From Flintibacter muris (lineage in GTDB: Bacteria > Bacillota > Clostridia > Oscillospirales > Oscillospiraceae), in contig NZ_CALPCP010000036.1 in NCBI RefSeq assembly GCF_943192995.1, positions 1 through 37,176 on the forward strand: a stretch of DNA of 37,176 nt, read 5' to 3'. This document shows positions 31,747 through 37,176 of this stretch, piece after piece (within the stretch, counting starts at the first letter, position 1; each line of letters begins with the position of its first letter). Both the position numbers and the translations under genes were made by a program. The notes beneath the pieces were generated by a model that saw only the letters and a list, made by a program, of their open reading frames with translations, was not told the origin of the DNA and did no database searches.

Positions 31747-32888
31747 GTCATCACGTCCTTTCGCCCAAAGTGTCTCAGCGCCAAAGCCGTCCCCATACCG
31801 CAGACCGCCAAACCTAACCCTGTGCTGACAGTCTCCTGCCAGGGAACAAAAGCGTTCAGGCCAAGCTCGGTAAACCAGCCGTTGATTGTTAGCCAGATAC
31901 TGACGGGCTGAAAAGTCAGCAGGGCATACCCCATCCAAAGCCCCGCCTGGGAGCAGAGGGCCTGGGCCGCCGCGCTGCCGCACAGCAGCAGGGCCAGCAG
32001 CAGGGCGGACAGGTAGACATTTCGCACCAGCGTTCCGCAGATGGCCGCCAGCAGAGCGAATACGACGGTCAACAAACCGCCCAGCCCCACTGCCGCCGCA
32101 AGATAGCCCCCTACAGTGAAGTCCGTCCAAGTGAAAAACGGGCGTGGATAAAACAGATCAATGATGTAGTTGAACTGGCCGGAGACGCTGCCGCCCCAGA
32201 CGCCGCTCCAGTCCCAGAACAGCAGGAATATCCCCAGCGTGACCGCCGCCAGCAGCAGATACACCGCCAGCGCCCAGGTGATTCCGGCCAGCACCTTCCA
32301 GCGGCACAGCTTTCTCCCGGTGCGGGAGGCGTACACCCCCGCCGCCGTCCGCTGCTGATTTTCGTAGCCCAGCAGAAACAACATGGACAGCATCCCCAGC
32401 ACCGCACCCTCGGTGAGGACAGCCCGCATCAGGGTCCCATAGAGAAACTGGTGGACGTAATGGGTAATTGGCCCGCTATACCAATCCATGGCCGCTCCTG
32501 TTTCTGACAGGTGGGCGATCCGCTCCGCCAGCCGCTCATACTTGCACTCCATCAGGACTGCCGCCGTGGGAGAGCTTTTGACATAGCTGTTGTAAAAGTC
32601 CGAGAGAGATTTCAGGTCGTAGTCCGCATAAATGTCCGTCATACCCTCCGCAGCGGACAGAAGATAGTTCCGGTAATCTGACTGGGGACGCCGCCCCAGC
32701 CCGTCCAGAAAGTCGCCGTCTACCCGCTGGCTCAGCCCGCCGGTCATAGCAGCGGTCTCGTTCCACTCCCACCGCCAGCGATCCCCGCTGCCGATGAGCA
32801 GGCAGTTGAAGGCCAAACACAGAACCAGCACACCCCAAAAGGCGGGCAGATGGGACAGCTTGCTCCACTCATATCTCAGCAGCCTCAT
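31743..32888 (-). CDS. ABC exporter membrane protein (ABC-2-like)
   Basis: 381 residues. It has the same topology as the following gene: one N-terminal helix (FWGVLVLCLAFNCLLIG), a large outer domain to about residue 160, then six or so helices (e.g. AVLGMLSMLFLLGYENQQRTAAGVYASRTGRK loop, WALAVYLLLAAVTLGIFLLF, LLTVVFALLAAICGTLV). The two permeases probably form a heterodimer with the ATPase encoded upstream. The ATG overlaps the ATPase stop by 4 bp. Confidence 0.8.
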   Translation of the reverse strand: MRLLRYEWSKLSHLPAFWGVLVLCLAFNCLLIGSGDRWRWEWNETAAMTGGLSQRVDGDFLDGLGRRPQSDYRNYLLSAAEGMTDIYADYDLKSLSDFYNSYVKSSPTAAVLMECKYERLAERIAHLSETGAAMDWYSGPITHYVHQFLYGTLMRAVLTEGAVLGMLSMLFLLGYENQQRTAAGVYASRTGRKLCRWKVLAGITWALAVYLLLAAVTLGIFLLFWDWSGVWGGSVSGQFNYIIDLFYPRPFFTWTDFTVGGYLAAAVGLGGLLTVVFALLAAICGTLVRNVYLSALLLALLLCGSAAAQALCSQAGLWMGYALLTFQPVSIWLTINGWFTELGLNAFVPWQETVSTGLGLAVCGMGTALALRHFGRKDVMT

Positions 32889-33736
32889 ACCTGCCCCTCC
32901 CGGTAGATCGCCAGGAAGGCGTCCTCCAGGCCGGGCGTCACTGGAACAGCTCCCCGGGGCGGAGTGTCGCAGAAGATACGCAGGACCGTCCCCTGTTCCC
33001 CCTGCCGCTCGCTGAGGAGAAACTGATTTTCCGCCAAAGCGGTTTCCGCCGGGACCTCAAACACCCGGCCCTTCATTTTGCCGCAGATTCCCGCCGGGCT
33101 GTCACAGCAGAACAGCCTGTGGTCCCGGAGCATGACAATCTGCCCGGCGATGGTCTCAATATCGGAGACAATGTGGGTGGAGAGGATGACGATTCGGTCC
33201 TCTGCCAGGGAGTGGATCAGGTTTCGGAACCGTACCCGCTCCCGCGGGTCCAAGCCGGCGGTGGGCTCGTCCAAAATCAGCAGCTTGGGGTCGTTGAGCA
33301 TGGCCTGGGCGATGCCCACCCGCTGGCGCATCCCGCCGGAGAGTTGCCGCATTTTCTTGAGTTCCGCATCGGACAGCCCCACCAGCTCCAGCAGTTTGCT
33401 GATTCTCCCATCGGCTTCCTTCCGGGGGATACACTGGAGCGCAGCAACGTAGCGCAGAAACTGCCGGGGGGTATAGCCGGGGTAGTAGCCGAACTCCTGG
33501 GGCAGATAGCCTAACAGTCCCCGGTACTCCTCGTCCAGTGCATGGATGTCCTCCCCCTCCCACAAAATCTGCCCGGAGGTGGGGAACAGCAGGGTAGTGA
33601 GCATTTTAATGAGGGTGGTTTTGCCCGCCCCGTTGGGGGCCAGCAGACCGTAAACCCCGGCGGTGAATTGCAGGAAGATGTCCTCCAGGGCAGTAAAATC
33701 GCCGTATTTTTTGGTGACATGTTCAACTGTAAGCAT
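32885..33736 (-). CDS. ABC transporter ATP-binding protein
   Basis: 283 residues. Walker A at 33-40 reads APNGAGKT (Ala in place of the first Gly, a variant seen in this exporter group). A Q-loop is at YLPQEFG, the signature is LSGGMRQRVGIAQAM, Walker B is LLILDEPTAGLD and the H-loop is LSTHIVSDIE. The C-terminal ~70 residues form the extra regulatory region of antibiotic-type exporters. It powers export by the two permeases encoded after it. The start overlaps the upstream membrane protein gene by 14 bp. Confidence 0.93.
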   Translation of the reverse strand: MLTVEHVTKKYGDFTALEDIFLQFTAGVYGLLAPNGAGKTTLIKMLTTLLFPTSGQILWEGEDIHALDEEYRGLLGYLPQEFGYYPGYTPRQFLRYVAALQCIPRKEADGRISKLLELVGLSDAELKKMRQLSGGMRQRVGIAQAMLNDPKLLILDEPTAGLDPRERVRFRNLIHSLAEDRIVILSTHIVSDIETIAGQIVMLRDHRLFCCDSPAGICGKMKGRVFEVPAETALAENQFLLSERQGEQGTVLRIFCDTPPRGAVPVTPGLEDAFLAIYREGQV

Positions 33737-34439
33737 AGAAGCGACCTCCTCGGTTGGGATAGCGGAGCATCCGCTCCAGGGTCAGAACACAGTAGGCCAG
33801 CCCGGCGGCGGCCAGGACAAACAGAACCAGTACGGGAACCCGGAGCAGAAGCTCTCCGCCCCGCTCCCAGACCAGCAGAAGCAGTCCGGTCACGCCCCAC
33901 ACGGCGGGCGGAACCACAATCCCCCGGCGAAGCCTCAGACAGAACAGGGTCAGAGCGGCGTAGAGGAACAGGCTGGAGAAGGACAGGCCCAGCATCCAGG
34001 GCAGGGACCAGCTCCGCCCGGAGGTCAGCCACAGCAGGATATTGGTGGGGACGCACACGATCACCGCCAAACCGCCAAATACCAGCATCCGCAGAGCCAG
34101 CAGGGTACAGGCTGAGAGTTTGCAGCTCCGCCGCCACTCCGCAACACCGCTTGCTGTGTCTTTCCATGCAGTCAGCAGATGGAGGGCGGCGTACAGCGCA
34201 GGGGAAAACAAAAACAGCAGTGGGACCACGGTGTCTAAGCGTGCTAACACCGCTCCTGGAATCAGACACAGCAGCGCCGCCAGTGCGGGGAGGAACAGGC
34301 AGTCCTCTACACCAAAGAACACCACAGACAGGGAGACGCTCCGCCGTCTGTTTCTCCGCTCTACCCCGCTCAGTTCCACAATGCGCCGGATAGCCGCCTG
34401 CCGCTCCTCACCTGTGGGCATGGGAATTTTTTTATCCAT
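33723..34439 (-). CDS. Membrane protein of the sigma/ABC cassette (possible anti-sigma-like)
   Basis: 238 residues from ATG 34439, overlapping the sigma gene by 8 bp; GAGGAG lies 10 bases upstream. A cytoplasmic basic N-terminus (~38 residues, ending ERRNRRR) is followed by about six transmembrane helices. It is placed directly after an ECF sigma factor gene with coupled translation, as membrane anti-sigma factors often are. However, no zinc-binding or RseA-like motif is visible, so it may instead be a third exporter subunit. Confidence 0.72.
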   Translation of the reverse strand: MDKKIPMPTGEERQAAIRRIVELSGVERRNRRRSVSLSVVFFGVEDCLFLPALAALLCLIPGAVLARLDTVVPLLFLFSPALYAALHLLTAWKDTASGVAEWRRSCKLSACTLLALRMLVFGGLAVIVCVPTNILLWLTSGRSWSLPWMLGLSFSSLFLYAALTLFCLRLRRGIVVPPAVWGVTGLLLLVWERGGELLLRVPVLVLFVLAAAGLAYCVLTLERMLRYPNRGGRFYAYS

Positions 34440-34968
34440 CTGGATCAAACTCCTCTCTGATCCGCCCCAAAAGGCGGTAGTATTGGCTTTTCACCGCCGG
34501 CTCCGACTGGCCCAGGGCGGCGGCGATCTCTCCGAAGCTCTGTTCCCCGTAGAGCCTCAGTCGAAACACGGCTTGAAGCGAGGGGGACAGCCCGGACACA
34601 TAGCCCTCGATCCGCTCTAGCAGTTCCCGGTCATAAATCCGGGAGACAAAGTCCTCCTGAACAGGCAGTTCAATCTCCTCCAACGGCGTAGTCACGGGCC
34701 AGGACTGGCGGCGGGCGTCGATGACCTTGTTGGCAGCGATACGGTAGAGCCAGGTGCGGAAAGCGGCCTTCTTCGGGTCGTAGGAGGGAAGCGCCCGGAG
34801 GACCGCAAGGAAGATGCTCTGGGTCAGATCCATGGCGTCCTCCTTGTGTCCGGTCTGGCGGTAGACAAAGATGTATATCTCGTCATAGTACCGCTCCACC
34901 AGTTTCTCCGCCGCCTGACGGGAACCGCCGCGCTGGATGTCCCGTATCCACTTGCTCTCCTGCTCCAT
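34432..34968 (-). CDS. ECF-type RNA polymerase sigma factor
   Basis: 178 residues from the ATG at 34968 (MEQESKWIRD). Region 2 lies at ~15-90 (KLVERYYDEIYIFVYRQTGHKEDAMDLTQSIFLAVLRALPSYDPKKAAFRTWLYRIAANKVID). Region 4 lies at ~115-172 (LSPSLQAVFRLRLYGEQSFGEIAAALGQSEPAVKSQYYRLLGRIRE). It heads a four-gene operon ending in an ABC exporter, an arrangement used by stress- or peptide-sensing systems. It probably controls its own operon. Confidence 0.92.
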   Translation of the reverse strand: MEQESKWIRDIQRGGSRQAAEKLVERYYDEIYIFVYRQTGHKEDAMDLTQSIFLAVLRALPSYDPKKAAFRTWLYRIAANKVIDARRQSWPVTTPLEEIELPVQEDFVSRIYDRELLERIEGYVSGLSPSLQAVFRLRLYGEQSFGEIAAALGQSEPAVKSQYYRLLGRIREEFDPDG

Positions 34969-34997
34969 GGCCTCACCGCCTTCCCTTATTGATATAT

Positions 34998-35023
34998 TCG
35001 TATGACAGGGTAACATCGTTGCA
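34998..35023 (-). promoter_or_regulatory. Candidate ECF-type promoter of the sigma/ABC operon
   Basis: On the minus strand TGCAAC (35018-35023) and GTCATACGA (34998-35006) have the AAC-type -35 and TC-rich -10 character and short spacing of ECF promoters. They lie about 30 bases before the sigma factor ATG. Autoregulation by the encoded sigma is inferred from this. Confidence 0.4.
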
Positions 35024-35155
35024 GAAAAAAGGAAAGTTTTTTATTCCTGGTTGAGGTCCTCGCCCTGACAGTTTGTGTCGAGGCTTCAAAAACTGCATCG
35101 CCTAAACAAAGAATAGACAGGCCATCATCAGATACCCCTCAACTCTTCCGATACA

Positions 35156-35195
35156 ATCACCCGCCAGACTCAGTTCTGGCGGGTGATCTTTTCTA
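35156..35195 (+). terminator. Intrinsic terminator, 13-bp stem
   Basis: ATCACCCGCCAGA (35156-35168) pairs with TCTGGCGGGTGAT (35175-35187) around CTCAGT and is followed by CTTTTCTAT on the plus strand. No plus-strand gene ends here, so it may terminate a small RNA or be a leftover from a lost gene. Confidence 0.6.
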
Positions 35196-35245
35196 TAGCA
35201 AAAACTTTTTCTGAAAGCAAAAATAAAACGTCGCTTTTGGACTCT

Positions 35246-35361
35246 GGAGGTTGTGGTAGAGGGATGAGGGGGCCTGCGTTCTGAATCGGTAAACATTTTG
35301 TAAACTCGTCTATAAGAAAGTTCCGTTTCAGCCGCCAGAGGTTGTGGTAGAAGAGTGAGGG
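35246..35361 (+). repeat. Pair of ~24-bp direct repeats upstream of the HTH gene
   Basis: GAGGTTGTGGTAGAGGGATGAGGG (35247-35270) and GAGGTTGTGGTAGAAGAGTGAGGG (35338-35361) match except at three positions. They lie 91 bp apart and 62 bp before the HTH start. They could be binding sites for the encoded HTH or Rep-like protein. Confidence 0.6.
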
Positions 35362-35422
35362 AAGTCAGTCCGGAAAAGCAGAGAAGAAAATCGTGTCATA
35401 AAGAAAGGAGGTCAAGCACAGC

Positions 35423-35635
35423 ATGAAAGAATCCGCCTACAAAGATTACGACGAGCTACCGCTGTTCCTGAACGCGGCAACGGTGGCAAGGGTACTGGGC
35501 GTCTCACCGTCCAGCGGGTACGAGCTAATGCATGAGCCGGATTTTCCAGTGCTGAAGGTCGGCAGCAGGATGGTCGTGCCCAAGGAGAAATTCGTGGAGT
35601 GGGTGTCGCGGCACACCCAGGGAGGTGCAGAGTGA
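35423..35635 (+). CDS. AlpA/excisionase-like helix-turn-helix protein
   Basis: 70 residues. PLFLNAATVARVLGVSPSSGYELMHEPDFPVLKVGSRMVVPKEKFVEWV is the MerR-like winged HTH of excisionases and AlpA regulators. AAAGGAGG lies upstream. It overlaps the next gene by 4 bp (GTGA). It probably binds the repeats just upstream and controls excision or the replication/mobilisation genes. Confidence 0.85.
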   Translation: MKESAYKDYDELPLFLNAATVARVLGVSPSSGYELMHEPDFPVLKVGSRMVVPKEKFVEWVSRHTQGGAE

Positions 35636-36066
35636 AGTACACACCGCGGCCCAAGCGTGATCCAATCAAGAACTACTTCCAGCTGCCCAACGAGATATTC
35701 CTGCTGGGTCTGTCGCCCGGCGCACTGGCCGTCTACTCTTATCTGCTCTGCTGCGAGAACAGGAAAACGTACCAGTGCTGGCCCAGCTACAAGACCATCG
35801 GTAGAGCAGTGAGGATGAGTGCCAACACAATCCGCAAGTATGTGTGTGAGTTGGAGGAGCGGCGGCTCATCAGTACAGAGAGCACAACAGTTATCACCAA
35901 GGCCGGTCTGAAGCGCAACGGCAATCTGCTCTACACCATCCGTCCGATCCAGCTGGCCCTCGACCAGTTCTACGAACAGCAACTGGCGCAGATAGATGTG
36001 GCGGCTGAACGTCAGCGAGTCGCAAAGGCACTCGCTCTCCACAGCAACAGTGCGCACTCAGCGTGA
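35632..36066 (+). CDS. Replication-initiator-like HTH protein
   Basis: 144 residues from GTG 35632 (GGAGG 6 bases upstream; overlaps the previous stop). FFQLPNEIFLLGLSPGALAVYSYLLCCENRKT...CWPSYKTIGRAVRMSANTIRKYVCELEERRLIS is the winged-helix domain found at the N-terminus of RepA-like or replisome-organiser proteins. A tail of ~50 residues without clear domain follows. It is shorter than full RepA proteins, so it may be a regulator or a stand-alone initiator domain. Confidence 0.75.
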   Translation: MKYTPRPKRDPIKNYFQLPNEIFLLGLSPGALAVYSYLLCCENRKTYQCWPSYKTIGRAVRMSANTIRKYVCELEERRLISTESTTVITKAGLKRNGNLLYTIRPIQLALDQFYEQQLAQIDVAAERQRVAKALALHSNSAHSA

Positions 36067-36440
36067 CAGCCTGTGCGCCGCTGTGTGGCCTCGCTGGTAC
36101 CCAGAGGGTAACAAGCCGCCGCTCACCGCAGATGCGGTTGTGTCCAAAGCGTGTGGCCTGTGTGCGCCATCCAACAAATTCAGCACAGCCGAAAGTGGCA
36201 GGTGAACCGGGGGGTCGAAAAATGTGCAGGATAAAGGCAGGTGGTCGCTTACGCGCCCCCCTGCCAGCCACACCGCCCCGCAACGCGGGTCGGAGATTTT
36301 CCATAGGTGGCCGGTTTTACCCCCTGTTGGCTGTGCCAGGTGGTCGGAATGAATAAAAACAAAGGGAAAACCGCCCTGTTTCAACCTTTTCCAAGGTGGC
36401 TGTGACAGGTGGTTTTTCAACAAAAAGGAGAAAATTTCCA
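36067..36440 (+). other. Repeat-rich non-coding region, candidate oriT/origin
   Basis: 374 bp without a convincing gene. The motif CAGGTGG or CAGGTG recurs at 36199, 36238, 36337 and 36406. Within these, a 15-bp unit GGCTGTGNCAGGTGG occurs at 36329-36343 and 36398-36412 with one mismatch. It is placed between a Rep-like gene and a ribbon-helix-helix-like gene, where transfer or replication origins with repeated protein sites are common. No nic site can be named. Confidence 0.4.
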
Positions 36441-36887
36441 ATGAGCAAAAATACGCACATTTCGGTGGAACCGAGCGGCCCCGTAGAGATCAAGACACGC
36501 ATCCCCGTCTGGCTGTACCCGTCCACGCTGGAGGTGATGGACAGAGCGATGAAAATTGCGAACTCCAAAAGCCGCAGTGAGTATCTGGAGAAGGCCGCGC
36601 TGTTCTACGCCGGCTACGTCTCCGGTCAGGATGCCACCGCTTATATGCCACCCGCACTGGCGTCCGTTCTGCGCGGAACAGTGCAGGACACGGAGAACCG
36701 CATATGCCGTCTGCTCTTCAAGCTGGCGGTGGAGCAAGACATGGTGATGAATGTGCTGGCGGCAGGGATGGAGATTCCTGATGAGCAACTCAAGGCGCTC
36801 CGTGGGCGATGCATTCAGAATGTGAAAAAGACCGGCGGCAGTGTCACCCTGGATGACGCAGTCCGCTATCAGAGGGGCGGTTTATAA
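36441..36887 (+). CDS. Ribbon-helix-helix-like relaxosome/accessory protein
   Basis: 148 residues from ATG 36441 (AAAAAGGAG upstream). The N-terminal ~50 residues (VEIKTRIPVWLYPSTLEVMDRAMKIANSKSRSEYLEKAALFY) fit a ribbon-helix-helix DNA-binding domain. The rest is helical. Proteins like this precede relaxase genes in clostridial mobile elements and often help relaxase loading; that role is inferred from position. The repeat-rich spacer directly upstream is the natural binding region. Confidence 0.7.
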   Translation: MSKNTHISVEPSGPVEIKTRIPVWLYPSTLEVMDRAMKIANSKSRSEYLEKAALFYAGYVSGQDATAYMPPALASVLRGTVQDTENRICRLLFKLAVEQDMVMNVLAAGMEIPDEQLKALRGRCIQNVKKTGGSVTLDDAVRYQRGGL

Positions 36888-36900
36888 TCACCCATCTCTC

Positions 36901-36934
36901 GCTCAGATTCTGCGCCGCAAAACAAAGAATAAAA
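36901..36934 (+). repeat. Copy 2 of the GCTCA-TGCG-AAAACAAAGAAT element
   Basis: It matches 28949-28984 over about 30 positions and shares AAACAAAGAAT with 35104-35114. It lies 14 bp after the ribbon-helix-helix gene and 73 bp before the DUF6809 gene. Confidence 0.45.
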
Positions 36935-37006
36935 GTCCTCGAAAAAAGTAGTAGCTATATTTGCCGAAGTGTGGTATGTGTTGGTGTTGCAAAGGAGGCA
37001 GTAGAT

Positions 37007-37176
37007 ATGAGAACGATTCTGGAGGATCTCTACTACGGCAGCATCACACCCTGTGAGCAACAGATGATACCTGGCTCAGAGCTGAAGCGGACGGTAGATC
37101 GTGTCGCCAAATATGAAAAGCAGCTCATGGAACAGCTGGAGGAAACCGAGCAGGAGACTCTTACAAAACTTATCCG
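37007..37176 (+). CDS. DUF6809 family protein (partial, runs off the window)
   Basis: The first 56 residues are present: MRTILEDLYYGSITPCEQQ and a helical KYEKQLMEQLEETEQETLTKLI. The ILEDLYYG start is characteristic of DUF6809 proteins, which sit beside recombinase and mobilisation genes in Bacillota elements; the function is unknown. AAAGGAGG lies 8 bases before the ATG. Confidence 0.8.
   Translation, partial: MRTILEDLYYGSITPCEQQMIPGSELKRTVDRVAKYEKQLMEQLEETEQETLTKLI

Larger units (their letters stand above)
35024..35422. other. Divergent non-coding region between sigma cassette and HTH gene
   Basis: No gene is visible. It holds a terminator hairpin, copy 3 of the AAACAAAGAAT element (35092-35114), and two direct repeats (35246-35270, 35338-35361). 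The HTH gene's ribosome site AAAGGAGGTC lies at its right end. It looks like the control region and probably the boundary between two mobile modules. Confidence 0.55.

Noticed and set aside
36063..36356. 97-codon plus-strand frame after the Rep-like gene
   Set aside because: GTG start without ribosome site, composition unlike a protein (many Arg/Pro/Cys), and it overlaps the repeat region.

Overview
The window reads as an accessory island of a gut Bacillota, probably an Oscillospiraceae relative (Flavonifractor, Intestinimonas or similar). The reasons are GC-rich coding DNA with strong AGGAGG-type ribosome binding sites, a SpoVG-like protein, Cna-B adhesins, and the gene order of large clostridial integrative conjugative elements. 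The genus is inferred from style, not from a marker gene.

Positions 1-27360 are almost entirely minus-strand and look like the middle of a conjugative element. Reading 5' to 3' (right to left) there is a long, tightly overlapping operon of small cytoplasmic proteins: four ArdA-like antirestriction proteins, a DUF4314 protein, an LPD28-like protein, and several conserved unknowns. It is followed by a winged-helix protein, a D12-class adenine methylase, an AbrB-like protein, a DUF3849 protein and a SpoVG-like protein. Then comes a cell-surface block: a membrane-anchored exported protein, a sortase, a stalk-domain protein and a giant adhesin of 2535 residues with 21 Cna-B repeats. After it come transfer-channel genes (a DUF3852-type small membrane protein and a TrbL/VirB6-like protein) and a cytosine-5 methyltransferase. 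That methyltransferase is a pseudogene: it has a one-base deletion, a 1.62-kb IS110-family insertion, a second frameshift and a truncated 3' end.

A 45-bp piece identical in form to the 3' half of a tRNA-Thr(GGT) lies at 27713-27757 and looks like an integrative-element attachment scar. To its right (28066-37176) is a mosaic: a secreted CAP-domain protein, DUF2200 and DUF1801 genes, an AT-rich PD-(D/E)XK-like gene, and a minus-strand ECF sigma factor/ABC exporter cassette. The right end is a plus-strand replication/mobilisation-like start: an AlpA-like HTH protein, a Rep-like HTH protein, a repeat-rich non-coding stretch, a ribbon-helix-helix-like protein and a DUF6809 gene cut by the window edge.

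The most striking unexplained pattern is that nine otherwise unrelated proteins of the minus-strand operon (ArdA-like, DUF3849, DUF4314, LPD28-like, SpoVG-like and unknowns) end in a short Met/Gly-rich tail around the consensus GGMTM. The codons vary synonymously. This could be an undescribed C-terminal sorting or interaction tag, for example for delivery of anti-defence proteins by the element's own type IV secretion channel; that reading is inference.
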